Assembly: GCA_002095305.1 (NCBI GenBank)
Contig: MIEI01000019.1
Coordinates: 1 to 64,000 of the forward strand
Direction of reading: 5' to 3'
Length of the DNA stretch: 64,000 nucleotides
From: Pantoea brenneri
GTDB lineage: Bacteria; Pseudomonadota; Gammaproteobacteria; Enterobacterales; Enterobacteriaceae
Shown: one piece after another, positions 49,562 to 59,427 of the stretch
Position numbering within the stretch: position 1 is the stretch's first letter
Layout of the letters: each line of letters starts with the position of its first letter
Notes under the pieces: model-generated
Database searches by the model: none
Told to the model about the DNA's origin: nothing
The model's input: the letters and a program-made list of their open reading frames with translations, nothing else
Program-made: the position numbers and the translations under genes

Positions 49562-50185
49562 ATGCTTTATTCACCACGCACTCTGTTGCGCATTTTGCCC
49601 CTGGCCAGCGTATTGCTGGCCGCCTGTAGCGTTAACAAACCGCAAGGCCCGGGCCCCAGCGTGACCGCGCCACAGTGGCAACAGCATCAGCAGGCGGTCT
49701 CACACGTCACCCACTATCAGACGCGCGGCGCTTTTGCTTACCTGTCTGATAAACAGAAGGTCTACGCGCGCTTTAACTGGCAGCAAACTGCTCCTGACCG
49801 CTATCGCCTGTTACTGACCAATCCGCTTGGCAGCACCGAACTGCAGCTGGATGCGCAGGGTTCAGTGGTGCAGATCGTTGACAACAAGGGCAAACGCTAC
49901 GTCAGCAATGATGCGCAAAAAATGATTTCGCAACTGACCGGTATGAACATTCCGCTGGCGAACCTGCGTCAGTGGATGATGGGCCTGCCTGGCGATGCCA
50001 CTGATTATCAGCTTAATGAAAACTATCAGCTGCGCAGCCTGAATTACAGCCGTGACGGCCAGAACTGGCAGGTGTCGATTGCCGGTTACGACAGCAACGT
50101 CACGCCGCCGCTGCCTGCCAGCCTGGAGCTGAAAGAAGGCGATCAGCGGATTAAACTGCGCATGGACAGCTGGACCGTTCAATGA
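49562..50185 (+). CDS. lolB: Outer-membrane lipoprotein receptor LolB
   Basis: Receives lipoproteins from LolA and inserts them in the outer membrane. The 207-residue product has a lipobox signal ([15 protein letters not shown]) and the beta-barrel motifs of the LolA/LolB fold ([30 protein letters not shown]). The start is ATG 49562 after GAGGAG, with a TTG one codon earlier. The stop overlaps the ispE start. Confidence 0.95.
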   Translation: MLYSPRTLLRILPLASVLLAACSVNKPQGPGPSVTAPQWQQHQQAVSHVTHYQTRGAFAYLSDKQKVYARFNWQQTAPDRYRLLLTNPLGSTELQLDAQGSVVQIVDNKGKRYVSNDAQKMISQLTGMNIPLANLRQWMMGLPGDATDYQLNENYQLRSLNYSRDGQNWQVSIAGYDSNVTPPLPASLELKEGDQRIKLRMDSWTVQ

Positions 50186-51039
50186 TGAGTCACTGGCCGT
50201 CTCCGGCAAAACTGAACCTCTTTCTCTACATCACCGGCCGTCGTCCTGACGGCTATCACAACCTGCAGACGCTGTTTCAGTTTCTGGATTATGGCGATAC
50301 GTTGCAGATCAGCACCGATCACAGCGATCGCATCCAGCTGCTGACGCCGGTGGCGGGCGTCGCGGAGGCGGATAACCTGATTGTGCGCGCCGCCGAACGG
50401 TTAAAACAGGCGGCACTGGCGAAGCAGACCCTGCCGCCAAAGGCAGGCGCGCAGATTGCCATCGACAAGCGGCTGCCGATGGGTGGCGGTCTCGGAGGCG
50501 GCTCATCCAACGCGGCGACCGTGCTGGTGGCGCTGAATCACCTGTGGCAAACCGGCCTGACGCCGGACGAGCTGGCGGCGATCGGCGTGCAGCTCGGTGC
50601 TGACGTTCCGGTGTTCGTAAAAGGCTTCGCCGCCTTTGCTCAGGGTGTAGGTGAACAACTTCAGCCCGCAGAGCCGGAAGAAAAGTGGTATCTTGTCGCC
50701 CATCCCGGCGTGAGTATCAGCACCCCGGCAGTCTTCAACGATCCCGCGCTAACGCGAGATACGCCGGTGCGCACTTTAGCGACGCTTTTATCCTCACCCT
50801 TCGCTAATGATTGTGAAGCAGTGGTAAGAAAACGTTTTCGCGAGGTTGATGAGCTTGTTTCCTGGCTGCTAGAATACGCGCCGTCGCGCCTGACTGGCAC
50901 TGGCGCTTGTGTGTTTGCTGAATTTGACACCGAGTCTGCTGCTCGTCAGGTGCTGGAACTTGCCCCGAATGGGGTGCGCGGATTTGTAGCCCGAGGCGTA
51001 AATGTTTCGCCGTTACAGCGTGCCCTGCGAGGCGATTAG
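50182..51039 (+). CDS. ispE: 4-diphosphocytidyl-2-C-methyl-D-erythritol kinase IspE
   Basis: GHMP-family kinase in the MEP isoprenoid pathway. The 285-residue protein opens [20 protein letters not shown], with the ATP loop [17 protein letters not shown] near 97 and the C-terminal [15 protein letters not shown]. It is translationally coupled to lolB through ATGATGA. Essential and intact. The next gene, prs, starts about 137 bases later. Confidence 0.97.
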   Translation: MMSHWPSPAKLNLFLYITGRRPDGYHNLQTLFQFLDYGDTLQISTDHSDRIQLLTPVAGVAEADNLIVRAAERLKQAALAKQTLPPKAGAQIAIDKRLPMGGGLGGGSSNAATVLVALNHLWQTGLTPDELAAIGVQLGADVPVFVKGFAAFAQGVGEQLQPAEPEEKWYLVAHPGVSISTPAVFNDPALTRDTPVRTLATLLSSPFANDCEAVVRKRFREVDELVSWLLEYAPSRLTGTGACVFAEFDTESAARQVLELAPNGVRGFVARGVNVSPLQRALRGD

Positions 51040-51103
51040 CGATTGCGTGACAGTGTCACCCCGTTCCAGACACTGCACGTTTCGCATCAACACACCCGTG
51101 TGA

Positions 51104-52123
<1,020 letters not shown>

Positions 52124-52132
52124 TCTTCGCCA

Positions 52133-52158
52133 AACCGGGCCACGCGCCCGGTTTTTTT
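52133..52158 (+). terminator. Terminator of prs
   Basis: AACCGGGC and GCCCGGTT form a perfect stem with a five-base loop and run directly into seven T, ten bases after the prs stop. Confidence 0.92.
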
Positions 52159-52337
52159 CATGCCGCTGATGATCCGATTAACTCGCTTCCTTTTCTGATA
52201 TTCCCGCGATAAATTTCCCCAAAATCGACTATTTTCAACGCCACCCACTCTTTTAGTAAAACGCCGCGTTCCGCACTTCTGCCCCAGACGCTTAAGTGAT
52301 AATTTGCTGCGCACTTTTCATAACAATCCCAACCACC

Positions 52338-53489
52338 ATGACTCTGGATATCTATACCTTATTTATTTGTGAGCTTTACGTGTTGGGATTTTTAAGCATC
52401 ATCATGGTATTTGCCTGGATGGGATCGCAATACGATCGCGTGCTGGGTTTTACCTGTCTGTCGCTGATTTTCACCCTGGTGGCGGTATTTTTCAGCAGCC
52501 TGCGCAGCAGTGGCCTGCAGTTTTTGCCGGTTGCTGCCGGCAATGTACTGGTGATGCTGGCCTACGGCGGATTACTGAATGCTTTTCGATTATTTTGCGG
52601 CAAAAAGATCGGCACCGGCTGGCTACTCGGCGCTTTACTGTGGGCGATCCTCTGCTGTTTACCGAGCTTCTATCACAGCTTGCCCAGGCGGGTACTGGTG
52701 CTGTGCATCGCCTGTATTGCCTACACTGCGGCGCTGATCCAGCTGTTATGGCTGGCGCGCGACGCGCTGAAAGTCACCTTCTGGCCCGCGCAGCTGCTGC
52801 TGTGGATCCATCTGCTGTTTCATCTGGTGCGCATCTGGCTGGACAACGCGATACCGACCCGGCTGCACGGTGCGATTGGCGGTTCAGGCTTTTCGGTGTT
52901 CGTGATTCTGGAGTCGATTCTGTTTGTCATCGGCCTGACCTTCACTATTCTGGCGATGGTCAATGAACGTACCCAGATTGCCTATAAATACGCATCGCTG
53001 CACGATCCGCTGACCAGCGTCTGGAACCGGCGGGCACTGTTTAGTGAGGCGGAAAAAATGGTGGTGCATTGCCGTCGTCATAACTGCCCTTTCAGCGCCG
53101 TGCTGTTCGATCTGGACCACTTCAAAACGATTAATGACCGGTTTGGCCATCATCAGGGCGACCTGGTTCTGATCGACTTTTGCCGTCTGGTCAGTGGATT
53201 GATGCCGCCTGAGGGACGTTTTGCCCGGCTGGGCGGAGAGGAGTTTGCCGCGATTGTTGCGCTCGGTGAGCAGGAGGCGCAAGCGTGGTGTGAAGCGATC
53301 CGCATGGCGGTCTGTCAGTCACAGCCCAGTGCCGTTGGCTACACGGTCAGCATTGGATTTGCTACTGCCAGCCACCGCCATCAGAACTTCGAGGATTTAC
53401 TGGCGCTGGCAGATGAGGCGCTTTATCGCGCCAAAGCCAGCGGCAGAAACCGCACGGAACAGCAGCCGGTACCGGCGCTGATCATTTAG
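52338..53489 (+). CDS. Membrane-bound GGDEF diguanylate cyclase
   Basis: Probable c-di-GMP synthase of 383 residues. The N-terminal 215 residues are about seven membrane spans with no soluble sensor. The GGDEF domain follows, with HDPLTSVWNRRALF, FDLDHFKTINDRFGH and the active-site GGEEF near residue 299. The RxxD inhibitory site expected upstream of GGEEF is absent (the residues there are PPEG), so product inhibition may be lost. An in-frame GTG lies at 52296, but I prefer the ATG at 52338. Neither has a clear ribosome site. It sits between prs and ychH, where E. coli carries dauA (ychM). Confidence 0.87.
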   Translation: MTLDIYTLFICELYVLGFLSIIMVFAWMGSQYDRVLGFTCLSLIFTLVAVFFSSLRSSGLQFLPVAAGNVLVMLAYGGLLNAFRLFCGKKIGTGWLLGALLWAILCCLPSFYHSLPRRVLVLCIACIAYTAALIQLLWLARDALKVTFWPAQLLLWIHLLFHLVRIWLDNAIPTRLHGAIGGSGFSVFVILESILFVIGLTFTILAMVNERTQIAYKYASLHDPLTSVWNRRALFSEAEKMVVHCRRHNCPFSAVLFDLDHFKTINDRFGHHQGDLVLIDFCRLVSGLMPPEGRFARLGGEEFAAIVALGEQEAQAWCEAIRMAVCQSQPSAVGYTVSIGFATASHRHQNFEDLLALADEALYRAKASGRNRTEQQPVPALII

Positions 53490-53761
53490 TGGTGGGTGTG
53501 ATGCGACCGGCGGCAGCGTTTGTCGTAATGACGCAGCCAGTAATAACGGTCCTCCACTTTTTCTCGCCCGCTAACGCGTGCACCCACTAACCACAGCAGC
53601 GCGCCAATAAAAATGCTGAACATCGCGCCGTGCGCCAGAAACTGTGGCAGATGAAGCGAAGGCAGCTGATTAATAATGGAATAGCCGACGCCCAGCACCA
53701 TGGTGAGTAATCCCAGTACCATCAAACTATTACCCGCTACGCGACAATGTTGATGTTTCAT
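53486..53761 (-). CDS. ychH: Stress-induced membrane protein YchH
   Basis: Small inner-membrane protein of 91 residues. It has two membrane spans (LMVLGLLTMVLGVGYSIINQ and FLAHGAMFSIFIGALLWLVG) and a C-terminal VEDRYYWLRHYDKRCRRS tail that matches E. coli YchH. YchH is induced by stress in E. coli and its function is unclear. It overlaps the end of the GGDEF gene by four bases, tail to tail, and is divergent from pth as in E. coli. Confidence 0.93.
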   Translation of the reverse strand: MKHQHCRVAGNSLMVLGLLTMVLGVGYSIINQLPSLHLPQFLAHGAMFSIFIGALLWLVGARVSGREKVEDRYYWLRHYDKRCRRSHHTHH

Positions 53762-54022
53762 CCTGCACCTCCATCCTTATGAGCCAATGTAAAACCGCAC
53801 ACAATGTTAAGTTGCCCTAAGTTTAGGCAATGGCTGACGGCGACGTTGCGGGACGGATCACACAACCGGTATAAACTTCAGGCTGGATCTGTGGGCAGCT
53901 TGTTGATTTAGATGAAAAATGATTAATCACCGGCCTGAATCAATTTAGCCCTATGCGCTTTGTCATCTCGCCTGAGGCGAAGTAAACTAACGCCCTTTGG
54001 CAATAACAGCAGGATATTCATT

Positions 54023-54609
54023 GTGAGCAGCATTAAACTGATTGTGGGCCTTGCCAATCCAGGCGCTGAATATGCCGCTACGCGCCACAATGCGGGTGCC
54101 TGGTATCTGGATTTACTGGCCGAGCGCCACAATCAGTCACTGAAAGAAGAAGGCAAATTCTTCGGCTATACCGCCCGACTGGCGATCGCCGGAGAAGATG
54201 TGCGCTTGCTGGTGCCGACCACCTTTATGAACCTGAGCGGTAAAGCAGTGGCCGCAATGGCGACCTTCTATCGCATTGCGCCGGAAGAGATTCTGGTGGC
54301 GCACGATGAACTCGATTTGCCGCCGGGCGTGGCGAAGTTTAAGCAAGGCGGCGGACACGGTGGCCACAACGGCTGAAGGACATCATCAGTAAACTGGGCA
54401 ACAACAACAATTTTCACCGTCTGCGCATCGGAATCGGCCATCCTGGCGATCGCAATAAGGTGACCGGTTTTGTGCTGGGTAAACCGCCCGCCAGCGAGCA
54501 GAAGCTGATTGATGATGCCATTGATGAAGCGGCGCGCTGCACTGAACTGTGGCTGAAAGAGGATCGCATCAAGGCGATGAACCGGCTGCACGCTTTCAAG
54601 CCTGCTTAA
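54023..54609 (+). CDS. pth: Peptidyl-tRNA hydrolase Pth (frameshift)
   Basis: Essential enzyme that recycles peptidyl-tRNA. GTG 54023 follows AGGATA and gives [20 protein letters not shown], the Pth N-terminus with catalytic His in TRHNAGAW. The frame stops right after GGGHGGHNG. One added base in the GG at 54371-54372 restores [20 protein letters not shown] and the normal C-terminus ending RLHAFKPA at 54609. The repaired length is 195 residues (E. coli 194). Truncation after residue 116 would remove conserved regions of an essential enzyme, so a sequence error is most likely. ychF follows, as in E. coli. Confidence 0.92.
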
Positions 54610-54717
54610 TCGCCCGAATCGTCGCGATTCTGTGTATAATGCGCGAAATTTTTCATTTCGTCTCCGACAGTCCGCCGCCGGGCGAGCTGTCCATCCAGTT
54701 ATAAAGGGTATCAAACC

Positions 54718-55809
54718 ATGGGATTCAAATGCGGTATCGTGGGCCTGCCGAACGTCGGTAAATCCACTCTGTTCAACGCGCTGACTAAAGCGGGTATCGA
54801 AGCGGCTAACTTCCCCTTCTGCACCATTGAGCCCAACACTGGCGTGGTGCCGATGCCTGACCTGCGTCTCGACCAGCTGTCTGAGATTGTTAAACCGCAG
54901 CGCGTGGTGCCGACTACCATGGAATTTGTCGACATCGCCGGTCTGGTAAAGGGCGCGTCAAAAGGTGAAGGTCTGGGTAACCAGTTCCTGACCAACATCC
55001 GTGAAACCGAAGCGATCGGCCATGTGGTCCGCTGCTTTGAGAACGACAACATCATTCACGTTGCGGGCAAAGTTAACCCGGCTGAAGATATTGACGTGAT
55101 CAACACCGAACTGGCGCTGTCCGATCTCGATACCTGTGAGCGTGCGATTCAGCGCGTGCAGAAGAAAGCCAAAGGCGGCGATAAAGACGCTAAAGCCGAG
55201 CTGGCCGCGCTGGAGAAGTGCCTGCCGCATCTGTCTGAAGCCGGTATGCTGCGTTCGCTGGATCTGGATGCTGATGAGAAAGCGGCGATTCGCTATCTGA
55301 GCTTCCTGACGCTGAAGCCGACCATGTACATCGCCAACGTCAATGAAGACGGTTTTGAGAACAACCCATATCTGGATCAGGTGCGTGCCATTGCCGAAGC
55401 AGAAGGTTCCGTGGTGGTACCCGTGTGCGCCGCCGTTGAATCAGATATCGCTGAGCTGGAAGATGAAGATCGTGACGAGTTCATGGCGGAACTGGGACTG
55501 GAAGAGCCGGGCCTGAACCGCGTGATCCGTGCCGGTTACTCCCTGCTGAACCTGCAGACCTACTTCACCGCAGGCGTAAAAGAAGTGCGTGCCTGGACCA
55601 TCCCGGTTGGCGCGACTGCTCCACAGGCAGCCGGTAAGATTCATACCGACTTCGAGAAAGGCTTTATCCGCGCCCAGACTATCGCCTTTGAAGACTTTAT
55701 CGCCTACAAAGGTGAGCAAGGTGCGAAAGAAGCCGGCAAGATGCGTTCAGAAGGGAAAGAGTACATCGTGAAAGATGGCGATGTGATGAACTTCCTGTTT
55801 AACGTCTGA
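54718..55809 (+). CDS. ychF: Redox-responsive ATPase YchF
   Basis: Obg-family P-loop protein (OLA1/YchF) that prefers ATP, associates with ribosomes and lowers oxidative-stress resistance in E. coli. The 363-residue protein has G1 [38 protein letters not shown], a coiled-coil insertion near 130-200 and a C-terminal TGS domain ending [13 protein letters not shown]. It forms the pth-ychF pair. Confidence 0.97.
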   Translation: MGFKCGIVGLPNVGKSTLFNALTKAGIEAANFPFCTIEPNTGVVPMPDLRLDQLSEIVKPQRVVPTTMEFVDIAGLVKGASKGEGLGNQFLTNIRETEAIGHVVRCFENDNIIHVAGKVNPAEDIDVINTELALSDLDTCERAIQRVQKKAKGGDKDAKAELAALEKCLPHLSEAGMLRSLDLDADEKAAIRYLSFLTLKPTMYIANVNEDGFENNPYLDQVRAIAEAEGSVVVPVCAAVESDIAELEDEDRDEFMAELGLEEPGLNRVIRAGYSLLNLQTYFTAGVKEVRAWTIPVGATAPQAAGKIHTDFEKGFIRAQTIAFEDFIAYKGEQGAKEAGKMRSEGKEYIVKDGDVMNFLFNV

Positions 55810-55862
55810 TTTGCTTGCCTCATGAGATTTTACTTAATCTCATGACACCTGAATAACATATA

Positions 55863-55889
55863 AAACCCACGCAATTGCGTGGGTTTTTT
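55863..55889 (+). terminator. Terminator of ychF
   Basis: AACCCACGC and GCGTGGGTT pair with a short AATT loop and run into six T, about 55 bases after the ychF stop. Confidence 0.92.
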
Positions 55890-56089
55890 CATTTCATGGC
55901 TTATCAAACAATATCGTGAGAATGCAGTTAAAATTGAGTACAAAGATGATAACGTCTCTTTTCCGTCTTCAAGTAAACTTATTATGATTAAGGTATAAGA
56001 AAGGGAGGATGGAAAAGTTTATCTCCCTGCTATTCCCTGATGTAATAATACCCGCTTCTTAAATCCTCCCGCCTATAAATCGCTGTCCC

Positions 56090-56716
56090 CTAAGCCACGT
56101 CCCGCATCCTTTTCAAAAAATCCTCAATCGCCGCCTCAATAACAGGCACACTCAGCGCCTCTGCATCAACAACCATCCGTAACCCATGCCCATAAGCGAA
56201 GCCCGGCAGCAACTGATAACCACAACACACTTCTGGCGGTTCATCTTGCGCTATTTCCCGCTCACGCTTCTCAATAAACTGCCAAAACGTTAGCCCGCCA
56301 AAAATCGCATAGGCCTGTTTTTCCTGGTGCACCAAGGTATGGCTAACGATTTTGCCTTTGCTATTCACATTGGGGGTTGTTTCATATCGCACCTCTTCTT
56401 CCTGTTGCTGCTGACTGAGCATCGCCCAGGCTTCATTGAATGCGCGATGATGCACCGCATCCTGAAACATCAACTTAGCCGTGATGATTTCAGCATTCCA
56501 GAGATCGGCAGGATCGCGGCCGACAAAATAGATATCACTCCATGCCCAAATAGAGTCGGGGTTATCCTGGTAGTGTTGGATATCGCAATCATCATAGAAC
56601 ATTCCGCCACAGCGATGACGTTCTCGATAGATACGGTTTTTAAGCTCGATGACTTTTTTACGGCGCTGACGACGAGAAAGAGAAATGAAGGGACGATGTT
56701 TGTTGAAAGGCGACAT
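56090..56716 (-). CDS. Hypothetical protein
   Basis: I do not recognise this 208-residue protein. It is soluble and charged, with a basic N-terminus (SRRQRRKKVIELKNRIYRER), a cysteine pair in CGGMFYDDC and another in EVCCGYQLLPG. A glutamine/glutamate stretch (SQQQQEEEVRYE) lies mid-protein. No signal peptide or membrane span is visible. ATG 56716 is preceded by AAGGAG at good distance, supporting translation. It stands alone between ychF and a gene-poor stretch in an accessory segment. Confidence 0.65.
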   Translation of the reverse strand: MSPFNKHRPFISLSRRQRRKKVIELKNRIYRERHRCGGMFYDDCDIQHYQDNPDSIWAWSDIYFVGRDPADLWNAEIITAKLMFQDAVHHRAFNEAWAMLSQQQQEEEVRYETTPNVNSKGKIVSHTLVHQEKQAYAIFGGLTFWQFIEKREREIAQDEPPEVCCGYQLLPGFAYGHGLRMVVDAEALSVPVIEAAIEDFLKRMRDVA

Positions 56717-57337
56717 GGAAACTCCTTAACCGGCAACGCTAATGCGGCTGGCAGCAGTCCAGCCGCATAGACTAGCAAAAGCCGGGCTTGAGGAACAAGT
56801 GGTGAGGAACAGAAAATATTAACTGCGCGCCACCACATTACCCTTTGAGCCGCATGCGGTGAGACAAAGTCACGGCTGCATCGGTCGCTGCAGACTCGTA
56901 AGATCGTCTACGGCAGTTTACTGCCAAAAGCGTAGCGAGCAGTTCATAACGTCAGGGCTCAATATCGCATTTAGCCTGGCCAGAACCTGATTGACCATTA
57001 TTTCAGAGATACACTCCGGCCTTTAATGCAATGACTCTGGGTGAGTGCCCGTGAATAACACCCTGTTGTTTTGATGCATATACTTTCCGGCGAAACGGTA
57101 CAACCCGCGATATCATCAATCTTTCCGCTGTGGGTAACGGGAGCAATAACCGGTAGCCGGGTGAACGGGTTCAGTTGCAGAAGTGGCAGCATCTCAACAC
57201 CTCTTCGCTGCAGTTAACCAGCGGATTCAGCCTTGATGCTTGTTGTTGAGATACTTCAATTTCATAACGGCGACTGGCCAGCAAGTAACCCCCTTCCGTT
57301 TGCTTCCTTTCACCCGGCCCGCCCCCCCCTCTCCGGC
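56717..57337. other. Gene-poor accessory stretch
   Basis: About 620 bases with no gene I can name. A possible 64-residue minus-strand ORF at 56998-57192 (MLPLLQLNPFTRLPVIAPVT) has a plausible GAGGTG site five to eight bases before its ATG, but no recognisable homology. An uninterrupted run of eight C lies at 57322-57329. Composition differs from the core genes on either side, which fits an insertion or decayed element. Confidence 0.45.
56998..57192 (-). CDS. Possible small ORF of unknown function
   Basis: A 64-residue open frame with GAGGTG upstream of its ATG. The sequence contains three cysteines near the middle and end and no obvious domain. It could be a remnant of a mobile element or a chance ORF. 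I list it only because of the ribosome site. Confidence 0.25.
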   Translation of the reverse strand: MLPLLQLNPFTRLPVIAPVTHSGKIDDIAGCTVSPESICIKTTGCYSRALTQSHCIKGRSVSLK

Positions 57338-57364
57338 TCAGGTTTTCTCCGCCGTTGCCGATAA
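57338..57364 (+). promoter_or_regulatory. Sigma-28 (FliA) type flagellar promoter
   Basis: TCAGGTTT-N11-GCCGATAA matches the FliA consensus TAAAGTTT-N11-GCCGATAA at the entire minus-10, the exact spacing and six of eight minus-35 bases. The start would be near 57371, about 58 bases before the YjfB-family ATG. Confidence 0.8.
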
Positions 57365-57428
57365 TGCTGTCAGGCTCTGTCGATGAGCCGTGACCCGTTC
57401 CCTCATGTTTTCACAACAGGAGTGCAAG

Positions 57429-57617
57429 ATGGATGTATCGCAAATTACCTCGCTGGCTAGCGGTCTCGCCAGCATGGATCTGCACAGTCAGGTGAACACC
57501 GTATTACTGAAGAAGACGCTGGATAATCAACAGGCAGCCGCAGCCAGCATTCTCCAGGCCATCCCCGCGTTACCGGCGAATCCGGCAATTGGCCGCAACA
57601 TTAATACCACGGCCTGA
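57429..57617 (+). CDS. YjfB-family putative motility protein
   Basis: A 62-residue protein of the YjfB family, annotated as putative motility protein. It begins MDVSQITSLASGLASMDLHS and continues into LLKKTLDNQQAAAASILQAI, an amphipathic helical pattern seen in the family. ATG 57429 follows CAGGAG. A FliA-type promoter stands upstream, which supports co-regulation with late flagellar genes. No other flagellar gene is nearby, so it is an orphan member of the regulon. The exact function is not known to me. Confidence 0.75.
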   Translation: MDVSQITSLASGLASMDLHSQVNTVLLKKTLDNQQAAAASILQAIPALPANPAIGRNINTTA

Positions 57618-57786
57618 TAGCTCAGAGGCAGGCGTGGCGTCTCTGTTTTGGCACTGCGCTTGTCCTCTTTTATTCTATCCCGGCCCACCGCTTGTGGCAC
57701 CGGTTCCGCCGCGACGGGTTTTTCACGTTTCCCGACACCGGCCTTCAGGCGCAAAATTTTTGATAAAAGTGAAAGCCGCAAATAAC

Positions 57787-57815
57787 AAAAAGGCCCGCGC
57801 AGAATGGCGGGCCTT
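57787..57815 (-). terminator. Terminator of the small gene at 57840-57995
   Basis: AAGGCCCGC and GCGGGCCTT form a strong stem. On the minus strand it is followed by a short T run. It sits about 25 bases after the stop of the small ORF and supports that ORF being transcribed. Confidence 0.75.
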
Positions 57816-57839
57816 CAGGCGATTAAAGTACAACAGGGA

Positions 57840-57995
57840 TTATTTTTCATGGTAGCGATGCAGCGCCGGATAATATTCCATGCCGTAAAGCTGGCTGAGG
57901 GGAAACAGCAATTCAATGTTGATATCGCGTTCCGCCGCAACCGGCGCCGATCCGCTCAGCAGTTGTTCAAACCAGGCTTTCAGTTTCTGTTTCAT
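57840..57995 (-). CDS. Small hypothetical protein
   Basis: A 51-residue ORF beginning MKQKLKAWFEQLLSGSAPVA and ending PLSQLYGMEYYPALHRYHEK. It is not recognised. ATG 57995 follows GGAG at nine bases. The gene lies alone with its own terminator downstream, which is the main support. The longer open frame to 58058 has no ribosome site. Likely a real short transcription unit, function unknown. Confidence 0.55.
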   Translation of the reverse strand: MKQKLKAWFEQLLSGSAPVAAERDINIELLFPLSQLYGMEYYPALHRYHEK

Positions 57996-58056
57996 GGTAT
58001 GCGCTCCGTCAGGGTTGATGAGACGAGTAAACCCGCTCTGGCGCGTAAACTGAACC

Positions 58057-58086
58057 AAAAATTTCTGCGCTGCTATGCCAGAAATT
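58057..58086 (-). terminator. Terminator of the lactonase gene
   Basis: Minus-strand AATTTCTG pairs with CAGAAATT and runs into several T, about 28 bases after the stop of the lactonase-like gene. Confidence 0.75.
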
Positions 58087-58113
58087 AACTATACCTTCCG
58101 CCCGGCCGTCGCT

Positions 58114-59226
58114 TTAGCCGGCAATTAAGGTGACCCAGTTAGCCCCTTTGCCGACGGGCGCTTCCGCCACCCGCCTGAGTTCGCCAGTGGCCGCATCGAT
58201 GGCATAACTGCCGATCACCGCACTCTTCTCGCCGCTGGCAATCAGCCATTTTCCGCTGGCATCAATCGCAATACTGCGTGGCTGCTTTTCAACCCGCCAG
58301 CTGCCGATCAGCGTCAGTGCCCCGGACGCCGGATCGACCTGATAGCCGCTCACCGTGCTGGAAGTCCGCTCGGTGACATACAGAAACCGGCCGTCGGGCG
58401 TGATTTTAATGTCCGCTGCCCAGATGCGCGGCGTCGGATCGCTGTAGCCCGCCGGACGCTGTTCGCCATGCTGCAGGCCATATTTCCCGGCAACCGCATT
58501 CGGCCAGCGCTTCAGCTCACTCAGTGATCCATCGGCCGCGCGCCTGTACTGGGTAATGGTGCCGCTCATCTCAGCCAGGTTATACAGGAAGCGGTTATCC
58601 GGGGAGATCACCGAATGGCGCGCGCCGCTGTTTTTCTCGCCCTGAACATAGCCGGTACCGATTGGGGTGATAGCGCCATTGTCTGCGAAGCGATATTGCA
58701 GCACCCGATCGGCGCCGAGGTTACCGACGTAAAGCGAATGGTTGCTGACATCAGTGATCACCGAATGGGCATGCGGTCCGGTGTTAACCCGGCCGGTCAC
58801 CTGCGGTGTCACCACGCCCTGCGCATCGATTCGGTTGCTGGTAACGATATCACTGTCATACGAGGCGGCGAGCAGGTAGTGCCCGCTTTTGTCGGTGGTG
58901 ATCCACGGAAAACTGGCTTCAACCGGCGTTACCGCCAGCCGCTGCAGGTCGCCCTGCCGTGACATCACCCGCCAGCTGATGATCGAATAAGGCGGGCTGC
59001 GCAGCGCGCCATACAGCCGCTTGCCATCCGGGCTGGCAGCCAGCGGCATAATCTTTTTACCGGCTGGCGTATCGCCGCGCCACTGCAGGCTGCCGGTGGT
59101 GTCGTTGAGGTGATAGCGGGAAACGGTGCCGGAGTCGGCGTTCGAAACATAAACAAAGCTTGTCGCCCACAGCGGACTACTGCACAGCAGCGGCAGCAAG
59201 GCCAGCGCCGGTTTGAGACGGATCAT
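58114..59226 (-). CDS. Exported beta-propeller lactonase family protein
   Basis: A seven-bladed beta-propeller of the lactonase (PF10282, Pgl/YbhE-like) family, 370 residues. The signal peptide (LKPALALLPLLCSSPLWA) predicts export, unlike the cytoplasmic YbhE. Repeated blade motifs are visible: FVYVSNADSGTVSRYHL, GPHAHSVITDVSNHSLYV, NRFLYNLAEMSGTITQY and GRFLYVTERTSSTVSGY. ATG 59226 follows AGGTGA. An upstream open extension to 59406 lacks a signal and is rejected. The substrate is unknown. A periplasmic sugar-lactonase role is only inferred. Confidence 0.82.
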   Translation of the reverse strand: MIRLKPALALLPLLCSSPLWATSFVYVSNADSGTVSRYHLNDTTGSLQWRGDTPAGKKIMPLAASPDGKRLYGALRSPPYSIISWRVMSRQGDLQRLAVTPVEASFPWITTDKSGHYLLAASYDSDIVTSNRIDAQGVVTPQVTGRVNTGPHAHSVITDVSNHSLYVGNLGADRVLQYRFADNGAITPIGTGYVQGEKNSGARHSVISPDNRFLYNLAEMSGTITQYRRAADGSLSELKRWPNAVAGKYGLQHGEQRPAGYSDPTPRIWAADIKITPDGRFLYVTERTSSTVSGYQVDPASGALTLIGSWRVEKQPRSIAIDASGKWLIASGEKSAVIGSYAIDAATGELRRVAEAPVGKGANWVTLIAG

Positions 59227-59389
59227 AGGGTCACCTTTAGCATCGTTATTATTATCTGCTTCAGTCGGCAGGAGAGTAACGCTAACGGCGGAAATGCCGG
59301 CTGGCTTTGTGCAATTGACTGAAGATTGACTCAGAAGCCTGGAGATGTGACGGGGATGGGGTTTTTGACGATGGGGCAGCTCGCCGTAA

Positions 59390-59416
59390 CGCCTTCCCCG
59401 GCTCAAGGGAAGGCGT
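59390..59416 (-). terminator. Candidate terminator after the MATE gene
   Basis: GCCTTCCC and GGGAAGGC form a hairpin just downstream of the MATE gene stop. Only TTA follows on the minus strand, so termination strength is doubtful. Confidence 0.35.
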
Positions 59417-59427
59417 TATCGGCTGCA

